Shown: positions 18,559 to 26,846, numbered from the stretch's first letter. The stretch: 64,000 bases of DNA from Albidovulum sp. (GCA_030837785.1 JAUQYA010000127.1:1-64000), one strand, 5' to 3'. Made by a program: numbers and translations. The notes: generated from the letters alone by a model not told the origin.

Positions 18559-18765
18559 TCAGCCCTGCCGTTCCCTGAGGAAGGCCTCGAAGGCGGCGAG
18601 CGGCGTTTCCGAGACATGGTGCTCGATCCCTTCGGCGTCGAACTCGGCGGTGGCTGCCGGCACGCCCACGGCGATCAGGAGCGCGACCACCGTGCGGTGC
18701 CGCGCCCGGACCCGGGTCGCCAGCGCGGCGCCGGCATCGGTGAGGAACACCCCGCGGTAGGGGCG
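18559..18765 (-). pseudogene. mntR 3' fragment (MntR-like C-terminal remnant)
   Basis: The minus strand encodes RPYRGVFLTDAGAALATRV and continues to an intact stop. It matches the C-terminal half of the complete MntR encoded at 19905-20342 at roughly 85% of residues. The DNA-binding N-terminal half is missing: upstream of the Arg-Pro-Tyr codons the sequence switches at about 18764 to a copy of the gcvP tail in the other orientation. An ATG-led frame of 81 codons exists, but its first 22 residues are antisense gcvP and are not a real start. It looks like a remnant, not a working gene. Confidence 0.75.
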
Positions 18766-18844
18766 GGTGGACAACGTCTGTGGCGACCGCCACCTCGTCT
18801 GCACCTGCCCGCCGGTCGAAAGCTATGCGGAGGCGGCCGAATAG
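18764..18844 (+). repeat. duplicated 3' end of gcvP (81 bp)
   Basis: This stretch is collinear without gaps with the last 81 bases of gcvP (17560-17640). I count about 11 differences, mostly at third codon positions, and a TAG in place of TGA. It encodes the same C-terminal residues with two changes. Divergence at synonymous sites means it is not a very recent copy and may come from a related allele. It abuts the mntR fragment with a 2-base overlap. Confidence 0.8.
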
Positions 18845-18884
18845 GGGATGGCGCCCGTCGGTTTCGCGTATGGCGGGCGTATGG

Positions 18885-18914
18885 CATCCGTCCCGACAGG
18901 TGTCGGGACGGATG
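18885..18914 (-). terminator. perfect palindrome after the methyltransferase gene
   Basis: CATCCGTCCCGACA and TGTCGGGACGGATG are perfect 14-base inverted arms around GG. The element begins 10 bases beyond the stop of the minus-strand methyltransferase gene. No T-run is visible, so factor-independent termination is plausible but not certain. Confidence 0.55.
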
Positions 18915-18923
18915 TGGCGCGGG

Positions 18924-19706
18924 TCAGGGCTTGACGGCGAGCAGTGATACGCTCTTGACGCCGTATTTCTCGCTGGCGCCCCTGGCGTTGTCCGAGACGA
19001 ACCGGTACTGCGGGTTGTCCTCAATCCGGACCACCTTGAGCCCGGCCGCCTCGATCTGGTCATGGTAGCTGGCCTGCTGTGCGGCGCCGCCGATGCAGGC
19101 CGCCCAGAGCGTCGAGTTGCAGACGATCTTCTCGGGAAGCTGCACTTCCGTCACGATGTCCGCCAGCGCCAGCCGGCCGCCCCGCTTGAGGAGCCGGGCT
19201 GCCTCGCGGAACACCCGTTCCTTGTCCGGGGCAAGGTTGATCACGCCGTTGCTGATCACTGCGTCAGCCGTTGCGTCCCGCAGAGGCACCTCCTCGATGT
19301 AGCCCTTGAGGAACGTCACGCGGTCGAAGGCTCCGGCCTCGGCGAGCCGGCGCGCCTTGGTGAGCTGTTCTTCGGTCATGTCGATGCCGACGACTGTGCC
19401 TGCGGCGCCGACCTTGAGCGCGGCGACGAAGCTATCCATGCCCGATCCGCTCCCGAGGTCGATCACGGTCTCACCGCCGGCCAGGCCGGCAAGGTGGAAG
19501 TAATGGCCGACGCCCGCGAAGGACTCGATCGCCTCGGCGGGGACGCGATCGAGGTCGGCGGGGGCGTATCCGAGTCGTTCGGCCAGTACCCGCCCCATCT
19601 CGAAGTGGAATTCGCCACGCGGGTTGAGCGCGACATCGCGGTACATGGACTTGACCTTGGCCTCGAGCTCGCGCGGGTCGAAAAGGATGGCTGCAGTGCC
19701 GGACAT
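18924..19706 (-). CDS. SAM-dependent methyltransferase (ArsM-like)
   Basis: This is a class I methyltransferase with the SAM motif VIDLGSGSGMDSF near residue 80, then GIDMTEEQLTKAR, SNGVINLAPDKERVFRE and LKRGGRLALADI. The overall plan and the AACIGGA segment recall arsenite methyltransferases. However, the Cys usually found after the SAM loop is Ser here, so the three-Cys arsenite site looks incomplete. The substrate is therefore open. I chose ATG 19706, preceded by GGGGAGG; the longer frame from 19757 adds 17 unlike residues. The 260-aa protein has no signal and should be cytosolic. No ars genes are nearby. Confidence 0.78.
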   Translation of the reverse strand: MSGTAAILFDPRELEAKVKSMYRDVALNPRGEFHFEMGRVLAERLGYAPADLDRVPAEAIESFAGVGHYFHLAGLAGGETVIDLGSGSGMDSFVAALKVGAAGTVVGIDMTEEQLTKARRLAEAGAFDRVTFLKGYIEEVPLRDATADAVISNGVINLAPDKERVFREAARLLKRGGRLALADIVTEVQLPEKIVCNSTLWAACIGGAAQQASYHDQIEAAGLKVVRIEDNPQYRFVSDNARGASEKYGVKSVSLLAVKP

Positions 19707-19904
19707 GGCGGATGCCTCCCCTTGTCTGATGGGCGCGGGTGGCTTTCGGGCGATCACGGGCAGATCGCAACACCGTCTACTCTTCCGCCGGAGATCGGCT
19801 CCCGGAGGCTGCGCGCCTCACACCGTGCAGCTTAGCACTCCATCCCCTTCCGATCAACGTTGCGCCCATATCCGGCCCAGCGTGCGCCCACTTCACGGGG
19901 AATG

Positions 19905-20342
19905 TCAGGCCGCCCCGCGCCCGAGAAACGCCTCGAACGCCGCAAGTGTCCGCTTCGAGACGTGGTGCTCGATCCCCTCGGCATCGAGTTCGGCGGTGGC
20001 CTCGGGCACGCCCACGGCAACGAGAAGTGCGACCACGGTGCGGTGGCGGGCGCGGACGCGGCTGGCCAGCGCCGCCCCGGCATCCGTCAGGAACACTCCG
20101 CGGTAGGGGCGCGCGGTGGCAAGCCCCTCGCGCTTCAGCCGCGCGATCGCCTTGGTGGCGGTTGGCTGCGCCACGCCCATGCGCGCCGCAATGTCGGCGA
20201 CGCGCGCCTCGCCGGTTTCGGCGATCAGGTCGCCGATCAGCTCGACATAGTCCTCCAGCAGCGCCACCGCCTGCTTTTGGCGGGCGCGGGCGAAGCGGCG
20301 GGCCTCGTCCGGCGGTGTGGCATGGGTCTCTGGCATCGGCAT
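19905..20342 (-). CDS. mntR: manganese-responsive transcriptional regulator MntR
   Basis: This is a DtxR/MntR-type regulator of 145 aa. Residues about 30-75 form a winged helix (IADIAARMGVAQPTATKAI region, then GLATARPYRGVFLTDAG). The C-terminal half holds the metal-binding and dimer helices, including RARHRTVVALLVAVG and GIEHHVS. It has no SH3-like third domain, which fits the E. coli MntR type. It represses Mn uptake when Mn is plentiful. It is divergent from mntH across about 150 bases containing an MntR box. The start is ATG 20342. Confidence 0.92.
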   Translation of the reverse strand: MPMPETHATPPDEARRFARARQKQAVALLEDYVELIGDLIAETGEARVADIAARMGVAQPTATKAIARLKREGLATARPYRGVFLTDAGAALASRVRARHRTVVALLVAVGVPEATAELDAEGIEHHVSKRTLAAFEAFLGRGAA

Positions 20343-20446
20343 CGGGCACTATCTGTCGGGAATGCTTTATAGCCGCGGCTTCACATCGAGGCCAGCGGAA
20401 TGTCTGGCGGGCTTAGCCGCGCCTCATTCGTATTTATGGTTGCAGA

Positions 20447-20468
20447 AATTATAGCAGAGGCTATATTT
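20447..20468. promoter_or_regulatory. MntR operator (MntR box)
   Basis: AATTATAGCAGAGGCTATAT is an inverted repeat with arms TATAGC and GCTATA around AGAG. It closely matches the E. coli MntR box, which has the form of ATAGC and GCTAT arms around a 4-base centre. It lies between the divergent mntR and mntH genes, 26 bases before the mntH start, where it would block mntH transcription. A second GC-centred palindrome, AGCCGCGGCT, is nearer mntR at about 20371. Confidence 0.8.
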
Positions 20469-20493
20469 TTACGGCACAAACCGCGAGCCCCCG

Positions 20494-21783
20494 ATGCACA
20501 GCCTGAGCGACCGCACCCGCCACACGATGTCCGCCGTCCTTTCCGGCGAGGCCGGCGGATGGCTGCGCCGCCTCGCCTTTGCCGGCCCCGCGATCATCGC
20601 CTCGGTCGCCTATATGGATCCGGGCAACTATGCGACGAACATCCAGGCCGGGGCGGGCTACGGCTATACCCTTCTCTGGGTCGTGCTTCTGGCCAACCTC
20701 ATCGCCATGCTGTTCCAGGCGCTGTCGGCGCGGCTCGGCATCGTCACCGGCAAGAACCTCGCCGAACTCAGCCGCGACAGCTTCCCCCGGCCCGTCGTCT
20801 GGGTCATGTGGGCGGTGAGCGAGGTGGCGGCGATGGCCACCGACCTTGCCGAATTCCTTGGCGGCGCGATCGGGCTCGCGCTTCTCTTCGACCTGCCGCT
20901 GATGGCCGGCATGGCGATCACCGCGATCGTCACCTACGCGATCCTGATCATGGAGCGGCAGGGCTTCCGGCCGATGGAGCTGATCATCGGGGCGCTGGTC
21001 GGCGTCATCGGGCTCTGCTACCTGGCCGAGATGCTGATCGCGCCGGTGGACTGGGGCGCGGCGGCGACCGGGCTTTCCTCTCCCGCGCTGCCCGATGCCG
21101 CGGCGCTGACCATCGCCGTGGGCATCATCGGCGCCACCGTGATGCCGCACGCGATCTACCTTCATTCCGGCCTGACCCAGGGGCGCGCGCCCATCCGCAG
21201 CGAGGCGGAGCGGCGCAAGCTCCTGCGGTTCTCCAACATCGAGGTCGTGCTGGCGCTGGCCGTCGCCGGCATGGTCAACATGGCGATGGTGATGATGGCG
21301 GCCTCGGCCTTCCACCAGGGCCATACCGAGGTGGCCGAGATCGAGACCGCCTATCACACGCTGACGCCGCTTCTGGGTGCGGCGGCGGCCGGGATATTCC
21401 TCGCCTCGCTCATCGCCTCGGGCATTTCAAGCTCGGTCGTCGGCACGATGGCGGGGCAGATGATCATGCAGGGCTTCCTTCGCGTCCGCGTGCCGATCTG
21501 GGTCCGCCGGCTGGTCACGATGCTGCCGGCCTTCGCGGTCGTCGCCGCAGGCGTCAACGCGACCGAGGCGCTGGTGCTGAGCCAGGTCGTGCTCTCGATC
21601 GCGCTGCCGGTGCCGATGATCGCGCTCCTGATCTTCGCCACCCGGCGCGACATCATGGGGGAATTCGCCGTGGGGGCGGTGGTCCGGGTTCTGGCGGGGC
21701 TGGGGGCGGCCGCGGTGCTGGGGCTGAACTTCGTGCTGCTTGCGGCGTTCTTCGGCCTTCGGGTGCCCTTCCTGGCGGGGTAG
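20494..21783 (+). CDS. mntH: Nramp family divalent metal (Mn2+) transporter
   Basis: MntH imports Mn2+ with protons across the inner membrane. The 429-aa protein has about 11 membrane segments. The metal-binding DPGN motif is at residues 42-45 (YMDPGNYATNIQAG), and the second metal motif appears as ATVMPHAIYLHSG. The ATG at 20494 opens the frame shortly after the MntR box, and mntR is divergent, so the pair is a Mn-controlled uptake module. Confidence 0.95.
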   Translation: MHSLSDRTRHTMSAVLSGEAGGWLRRLAFAGPAIIASVAYMDPGNYATNIQAGAGYGYTLLWVVLLANLIAMLFQALSARLGIVTGKNLAELSRDSFPRPVVWVMWAVSEVAAMATDLAEFLGGAIGLALLFDLPLMAGMAITAIVTYAILIMERQGFRPMELIIGALVGVIGLCYLAEMLIAPVDWGAAATGLSSPALPDAAALTIAVGIIGATVMPHAIYLHSGLTQGRAPIRSEAERRKLLRFSNIEVVLALAVAGMVNMAMVMMAASAFHQGHTEVAEIETAYHTLTPLLGAAAAGIFLASLIASGISSSVVGTMAGQMIMQGFLRVRVPIWVRRLVTMLPAFAVVAAGVNATEALVLSQVVLSIALPVPMIALLIFATRRDIMGEFAVGAVVRVLAGLGAAAVLGLNFVLLAAFFGLRVPFLAG

Positions 21784-21869
21784 GCCGCGGCACGGCGATT
21801 TGATCCGGGACAAGGTGGCGCGGCGGCGGCTATGGTTGGATCACCCGTGTCAGGAAGGGAAACGCCGTC

Positions 21870-22193
21870 ATGCCGGAACTCGAAATCGCGCCCGCCAATG
21901 TCGTCCAGGTGATCCTGTGGTCCCGCGAGGGGCCGTCGGCAGAGGCGCAGCTTCGGGAATTCATCGCGGCGCTGAACGAGGACGAGCAGGCGCAACTGAC
22001 CGCGATCGCCTGGGTCGGGCGCGGCGCCTTCGAGCCGGAGGAGTTCGATGAGGCGGTGGCCACGGCGGTGACCGAGGCGACGACGCCGACCGAGGACTAC
22101 CTGATGGGAATGCCGCATCTGGCCGAGAACCTCGAGGCGGGGCTCGAGGCGCTGGGCATCGACGTGACGGGGGAGGAGGAGGACCTGCTCTGA
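21870..22193 (+). CDS. DUF3775 domain-containing protein
   Basis: This acidic protein of 107 aa has a conserved FIAALNEDEQAQLTAIAWVGRG core and an LMGMPHLAENLEAGLEALG C-terminal segment, both typical of DUF3775. No catalytic motif, signal or membrane segment is visible. Its function is unknown; the family is frequent in alphaproteobacteria. An AGGAAGGGAAA-type RBS precedes ATG 21870. Confidence 0.8.
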   Translation: MPELEIAPANVVQVILWSREGPSAEAQLREFIAALNEDEQAQLTAIAWVGRGAFEPEEFDEAVATAVTEATTPTEDYLMGMPHLAENLEAGLEALGIDVTGEEEDLL

Positions 22194-22261
22194 CCTTCCC
22201 GGCCTTGAAGCAGGGGAGGGGCCATCCGATATATTCGGAAAGCTGAATATTGGGTGACCAG

Positions 22262-22696
22262 ATGGCCGATTCGGTGAAACTCGCCTGCGCGACCTGCGGC
22301 CAGATCAACCGGGTGCCGGTGGTGCGGCTCCTGGACGCGCCGAAATGCGGCTCCTGCGGCGATCCGCTGGTCACGGGGAAGGTGGCCGAGCTTGACCTCG
22401 CCACTCATGACCGGCTGGTGACGGGCGACGAACTGCCGGTCGTCGTCGACTACTGGGCGCCCTGGTGCGGCCCCTGCCGCATGATGGCGCCGGAATTCGC
22501 CCGGGCGGCCGAGGCGCTGAAGGGCCGCGCCCGCTTTGCCAAGATCGACACCCAGGACCATCCGGCGGTGTCGGAGCGGCTCGGCATCCGCGGGATTCCC
22601 CTGCTGATCCTGTGGAAGAACGGGCGCGAACTGGGGCGGCTTTCCGGCGCCCGGCCGGCGGCCGAGATCGCCGAATTCGTCCGCCGCGCCGGCTGA
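22262..22696 (+). CDS. trxC: thioredoxin TrxC (thioredoxin 2)
   Basis: The 144-aa product has the zinc-finger extension of thioredoxin 2 (C9, C12, C29, C32 in CATCGQ and KCGSCG) followed by a thioredoxin fold with the active site WAPWCGPCR (C69, C72). It also keeps the cis-Pro region RGIPLLILWKNG. It reduces disulfides in the cytoplasm and is linked to oxidative stress. I chose ATG 22262 over the TTG at 22250. Confidence 0.94.
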   Translation: MADSVKLACATCGQINRVPVVRLLDAPKCGSCGDPLVTGKVAELDLATHDRLVTGDELPVVVDYWAPWCGPCRMMAPEFARAAEALKGRARFAKIDTQDHPAVSERLGIRGIPLLILWKNGRELGRLSGARPAAEIAEFVRRAG

Positions 22697-22829
22697 GCCC
22701 GCGACGGCCGGCGCCGCGCTGCCCCGGACGGACCGCCCGGTCACCGGCGGGCGACCCGCGGCAAAACGCATCCGCCATGCCGGGCCGCTTGACATCCCCC
22801 GCAATCTGCCCCAAGTACCGCCCCGGTGC

Positions 22830-22905
<76 letters not shown>

Positions 22906-23002
22906 ATTAGCTGATTTTACTGTTATATTTCAGATACTTGCGGGCGTGATGCCCCGGAAACCCCGCAAAACACCCACCAAACTGGAAACGCATGGCCGCA
23001 TA

Positions 23003-23033
23003 GAAAAAAGCCCGCCGGTTTCCCGACGGGCTC
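23003..23033 (-). terminator. strong intrinsic terminator of the head-gene operon
   Basis: On the minus strand AGCCCGTCGG and CCGGCGGGCT pair around GAAA and run straight into six T residues. It begins about 24 bases after the stop of the last head-module gene, so it closes that operon before the tRNA. Confidence 0.88.
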
Positions 23034-23056
23034 GCGATCTTCGCTGGATTCGCCGA

Positions 23057-23326
23057 TCAGAACTCGACGGGCGGGCGCTCCACTTCGCAGCCGAGATAGG
23101 CGAACACGTCGCGCACCATAGTCGTGCCGCCGATCATGGTCGCCTCTATCCACCGGCGAAGCTCCTGCCGGTCATAGAGGCGCGGCAGCATCACCATGCC
23201 GTCATCGTCTACCGCGCAGCCTGGGGCAGCGTCGAGAAGCGCCCTCGCGCTATCGAGGTCGATCGTGAAGGTCAGTGCGAGATCGAAGATCGTCCGCTCG
23301 GAGCGGATGCCAGCAAACTCGCTCAT
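23057..23326 (-). CDS. hypothetical protein of the phage head module
   Basis: This 89-aa acidic protein starts at ATG 23326, whose ATGA overlaps the portal stop, so it is translationally coupled to portal. It is the last gene before the terminator. The position is where a head-tail connector would sit in related islands, but I see no connector signature. Visible features are a helical TFTIDLDSARALLDAAPG segment and a LYDRQELRRWIEATM helix. The function is unknown. Confidence 0.7.
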   Translation of the reverse strand: MSEFAGIRSERTIFDLALTFTIDLDSARALLDAAPGCAVDDDGMVMLPRLYDRQELRRWIEATMIGGTTMVRDVFAYLGCEVERPPVEF

Positions 23327-24495
23327 GCGATGATCCTTTCCTTCGGTGCGGGCTCGCCGCGCGGCGACCATCCTTCGGCTTCCCTGGCCTCGTCTGGCGT
23401 CAGGATGCCCGCCTGCACCATAGAGACGAGGGACGCGACGCGAGCTTCGTGATCCCCGCGCAAGATTCCTGCCAGGTCCAGATCGACTTCGTGATTCTCG
23501 CGCTCTGAGTCGAGAAGGACGACTCGCGATAGCTCCGCCTCAAGTCGCCTCGCGTGATGAGCAAGGGTTGACTGCCCGAACCAAACCAAAAGGGTAGCGG
23601 AATTCGTAAATGTCGAGTTTTCTCCAATGTTAACAAGAGGTTCAGGACATCCATAGATTCTTGCCACGTCAGTCACCGAGAACTTGCGGGCGGCGAGGAT
23701 TTCGGCGTCCTCTGGCGAGATCGTCGGGAACGCCTCGAACTTGAGGCCCTCTTCGAGCACGGCAGGTGCGCCACGGTTCGCGCCGCCAAAGCGCGCCATG
23801 AACGACTCCTTGAGCCGCCGCGCCGCGCCTTCCGACAGGTTCTTTTCGTGCATGAGCACGCCCGACGGTCGATCAGCGTTCTTCCAGAGGGCGCGCGCGT
23901 GCGCGTCGATCTCGGAGGCGCTATCAGCCGTGGCGGCCGCGCGACGAAGCGGCGGGATGCCTATTACTCCATCGTCCGTTCTCGCTCGGAAATGGACAAC
24001 TTCTCGCGCCAAAAGGCGGCGCGTTGTTCCTCGCGGCGCGGTCAGGTCATCGCCTGTCACATGGTAGACGACGCGGCCGGGATTGATGAGTTCGACGCGG
24101 ACGAGATTCCAGGGGATCGGCCGAAGCTCGGTCACGCGCCCGGCGCGGTCAGTCACGGCTTCCGAAAGGCCGTTACCGTGGATCAGGGCGCTTGCCGCCA
24201 TCCACTCTACCCATTCGGGCCACGATTGATGCGCCGACGGCCCTCGCCGGACCATCCGACTCAGAGGATGGCCGGGAACCTCGCTGCGAGTGCCTGCCGC
24301 GTCGTAGCGATACACGCGGCACGGAAGCCCGGCCAGTTGCTGACTGATGAGCGCCACACAGGCGACGGTGATCCCGAGTTGCTCGGCGGGATAGCGGTTA
24401 GACGGCTTGCCAAGCCAATTCGCCCCGAGCGCGGCGAGCGTCTCGTTGGAGCGCGTCTCGACGGGCGGGCGGCGGAAGAAGTCACGCAATCCCAT
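23323..24495 (-). CDS. HK97-type phage portal protein
   Basis: The 390-aa product has the portal-family plan: SNETLAALGANWLGKPS near the N-terminus, ISQQLAGLPCRVYRYDAAG, LIHGNGLSEAV, FRARTDDGVIGIPPLRRA, and IYGCPEPLVNIGENSTFTN in the C-terminal half. Portals form the dodecameric ring through which DNA enters the head. Its 5' end overlaps the protease gene by 14 bases. It follows protease and capsid here, the reverse of the usual portal-protease-capsid order. Confidence 0.92.
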   Translation of the reverse strand: MGLRDFFRRPPVETRSNETLAALGANWLGKPSNRYPAEQLGITVACVALISQQLAGLPCRVYRYDAAGTRSEVPGHPLSRMVRRGPSAHQSWPEWVEWMAASALIHGNGLSEAVTDRAGRVTELRPIPWNLVRVELINPGRVVYHVTGDDLTAPRGTTRRLLAREVVHFRARTDDGVIGIPPLRRAAATADSASEIDAHARALWKNADRPSGVLMHEKNLSEGAARRLKESFMARFGGANRGAPAVLEEGLKFEAFPTISPEDAEILAARKFSVTDVARIYGCPEPLVNIGENSTFTNSATLLVWFGQSTLAHHARRLEAELSRVVLLDSERENHEVDLDLAGILRGDHEARVASLVSMVQAGILTPDEAREAEGWSPRGEPAPKERIIA

Positions 24496-25036
24496 GATAG
24501 CCCCTCAGATGATCGAGGTAGCGCGCCCGGCGCTCGGCCTCGGTGATTGCGTTGAGCGATCTGCGGCTGACCACTGTTGCGGCATATGCGGGCGTGGCGG
24601 TCAGCGTGATATCGAGAAGTTCGACCTCGATCAGTTCGCGGCGGTGCGGTGCGCCCTTGGTCCAAGCGTCCTGCTTGGCGCGGAAGCCAAAGCTCGCGCC
24701 GCGCACGTCGCCACGGCCGACGCTTTCGAGCATGTCCCGCCCGGCAGTCGTGGCGGCCACGTCAAGCGAGAAGAAGAGCCCTTTGCCATCTTCGGAGAGG
24801 CGCAGCGTACCGGCCGAGCGGCGGCCGAGGATTGCGCGCATGTCGTGATCGACGAGGGCAAAAACGTCGTCACCGCGCCGCAGGGAAGCGGAGAACGCGC
24901 CCGGCCGGATCGTCTCGATAAACCCGCCAAGGTCTTCGCTCGGCGAGTTGAAGATGGCGGCGTAACCCTCGATCCGCGAGCCCGCCACGGCCCGGAGTTC
25001 GAGGGCACGCCGTTCGATGTCGGCGTGCCCCTTCAT
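24482..25036 (-). CDS. HK97-type prohead protease
   Basis: This 184-aa serine protease of the U35/S78 family matures the capsid shell. Recognisable are IEGYAAIFNSPSEDLGGF, the His-containing ALVDHDMRAILGR and the Ser-containing GRGDVRGASFGFR, then the LLDITLTATPAYA signature. The gene is 1 base from the capsid stop and overlaps portal, giving a coupled three-gene head module. Confidence 0.93.
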   Translation of the reverse strand: MKGHADIERRALELRAVAGSRIEGYAAIFNSPSEDLGGFIETIRPGAFSASLRRGDDVFALVDHDMRAILGRRSAGTLRLSEDGKGLFFSLDVAATTAGRDMLESVGRGDVRGASFGFRAKQDAWTKGAPHRRELIEVELLDITLTATPAYAATVVSRRSLNAITEAERRARYLDHLRGYHGIA

Positions 25037-25037
25037 C

Positions 25038-26159
25038 TTACTTCACCTTGGCGAGCTTGATGGCTGCATCATCCGTGACGCAGCCGCCAACGCGCTTGGA
25101 GAGATAGAAGCCCACATACCCCTTGCGGGTCACTTCGTCGCGGATCAGGCGAACGCCGGTGCGATCCGCGATGGTGTAACCGGCCTTGAAGTCACCGAAG
25201 GCGATCGGGCATGCGCCCGTCGCCACGTCGGGCATATCCTCAGCGATGGTCACAGGATAGCCAAGCAGGCGCGGCGGCTGGCCAGCCGCGAGGCTGTCGG
25301 ACCACAGGAAGCGGCCGTCGGCGTCCTTGAGCTTGTGCACGGTGGCGGCGGTCTTCGAGTTCATCACGAAGTGCGCGCCAGCCCGGTAGCCCGCCCGCAG
25401 CTTGTAGACGAGATCGACGAGATCGTCGGCCGTCACGACGCCGACGCCCGCCGTCGTGACGAATTGCAGCGCGCCAGCCGTGCGCGTCGCATCATCGGCC
25501 GCCTCGGGCGTGACCGCGAGGAATCCCTTCGGCTTGTTGGTGCCGTTGCCCAAAACGAACGCCGCACCCTCAGCGAAGGCAAAATCGCTGGCGGCGTTCG
25601 AGGTAATGAAGCCCGAAATGTCGTAAGCCGAGTCGTCGATCAGGTGCCCGCTGACCACCGGGAAGGCATTGACCTCGCCAAACGACGGCTTCACAGGCCG
25701 GATCGTCGGCGTCGTCGTTTCGGGGTTGCGATCGTCGGCCTCGCCGCTCCACCGCGACGTGCTGCCCCGCAGATTCACAGGGATCGTGAAATCTTCGGTC
25801 GTGACGTTAACCACATTTGCGATCGCCCGGATCGGCGAGATATCCCGCACACGGTCCTGAATCTGGCTCGCCAATTGCGAGGGCACGATCGCCGCGCTAT
25901 CGGCCGCGACCGACATGGACCTCGACTCGCCGCGCGCCAGAGAACGCCACTCGTCTGCGCCTTCCGCCTCTTGGCCGGTGAGCGAGCGGCCTTCCGTGGC
26001 GCGCTCGATTTCCTCGACACGTTCGGCACGTTCGATCGCCGCTGAGAGATCACGAATTTCGATATCGACGGCGGCAAACTTGTCGGCATCGTCGATCAGG
26101 GTGCGCGCCTCTTCGGTCTTCGCCTTGAGGGCGGCTCGCAACTCACGCAAGGTCTTCAT
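25038..26159 (-). CDS. HK97-type major capsid protein
   Basis: The 373-aa protein has an N-terminal charged coiled-coil of about 100 residues (LRAALKAKTEEARTL onward), matching the delta/scaffold domain removed by the prohead protease. The HK97 fold follows, with VPSQLASQIQDRVRDIS, the GNGTNKPKGFL signature and the C-terminal LIRDEVTRKGYVGFYLSKRV. The start is ATG 26159 with a purine-rich RBS. It is the first gene of the head operon; the region ahead holds a GC-rich hairpin. Confidence 0.94.
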   Translation of the reverse strand: MKTLRELRAALKAKTEEARTLIDDADKFAAVDIEIRDLSAAIERAERVEEIERATEGRSLTGQEAEGADEWRSLARGESRSMSVAADSAAIVPSQLASQIQDRVRDISPIRAIANVVNVTTEDFTIPVNLRGSTSRWSGEADDRNPETTTPTIRPVKPSFGEVNAFPVVSGHLIDDSAYDISGFITSNAASDFAFAEGAAFVLGNGTNKPKGFLAVTPEAADDATRTAGALQFVTTAGVGVVTADDLVDLVYKLRAGYRAGAHFVMNSKTAATVHKLKDADGRFLWSDSLAAGQPPRLLGYPVTIAEDMPDVATGACPIAFGDFKAGYTIADRTGVRLIRDEVTRKGYVGFYLSKRVGGCVTDDAAIKLAKVK

Positions 26160-26210
26160 TTTCGTCCTTTCGCCGCCTCTCGCGGTCTTCTTGTTGAATT
26201 TTCCCGTGCC

Positions 26211-26248
26211 GCCCCCGGCGAATTGGCGAAGCGGGGCTCGCCGGGGGC
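26211..26248. terminator. GC-rich hairpin upstream of the capsid gene
   Basis: GCCCCCGGCGA and TCGCCGGGGGC pair perfectly over 11 bp around a 16-base loop. It lies between the 153-aa unknown gene and the capsid gene. On the plus strand a CTTT follows, while the minus-strand genes read the other way, so it may attenuate capsid transcription or insulate the operon. Confidence 0.4.
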
Positions 26249-26384
26249 TTTCGGAGGCACGGCCCCCCGTTGTTTTCCCGCTACCGTGTGATCGCCCCAG
26301 AACACCGAAGAAGCGATCTTTTCGTCATCCCAAGAAACTGCCAAACCAAGATGACCAAGGCCGCACAGCGCGGCCGGAACAGGA

Positions 26385-26846
26385 TCAGGCCAGCACCTCG
26401 GCGAGCGCCGCGCCGTCGATCGACACCGTTCGCGTGCCGGGCTTGGCCCCGAAGTCGCACCATCCGAGCGCCACGCTGTTGCCGTCGCGGGCTTCAACGT
26501 AGGTCCAGCGGCAATTTCCGTGGCGGTCCAGGGCGACCCACGACTCGGCGAGGTGCGACGGCTCGCCCGCGTCGGCGAGGTCCAGGAGCTTGCCGAGGTT
26601 CGCGGCGGCCCCGTTCAGGCGGATCGCTGAGAGGAAGGCCGGAAGGTCAGGTGCGAGGCCCGCACCGGCGACGAACATCGCCAAGACGGCTTCGGCGAGC
26701 GGTTGGCCGGTCATCCTGTAGGAATGGCGGCCCGCCCCGACGAGGAAGCCGTGCTCGCGGGCGACGGCGGCATGGGCGGCGTAGGCGGATTCAAAGGCGA
26801 TCCCGCAGTGCGCGGCGGCCTTCTTGGTGATCGAATGCGCGGTCAT
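26385..26846 (-). CDS. hypothetical protein (satellite accessory)
   Basis: This 153-aa protein has no family I can name. It has an N-terminal helical KKAAAHCGIAFESAYAAH region, a central Ala/Leu-rich segment, and a C-terminal part with WVALDRHGNCRWTYVEARD and GWCDFGAKPGTRTV that looks like a small beta fold. AAAGGAAAACG ahead of ATG 26846 is a good RBS. It lies between the unknown small genes and the head module, transcribed with them. It could be a head accessory or a helper-phage interaction factor; neither is shown. Confidence 0.65.
   Translation of the reverse strand: MTAHSITKKAAAHCGIAFESAYAAHAAVAREHGFLVGAGRHSYRMTGQPLAEAVLAMFVAGAGLAPDLPAFLSAIRLNGAAANLGKLLDLADAGEPSHLAESWVALDRHGNCRWTYVEARDGNSVALGWCDFGAKPGTRTVSIDGAALAEVLA

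Noticed and set aside
18559..18804. 81-codon gene for a small regulator
   Set aside because: Its N-terminal part is antisense gcvP tail and the DNA-binding half of MntR is absent, so it is treated as a remnant.
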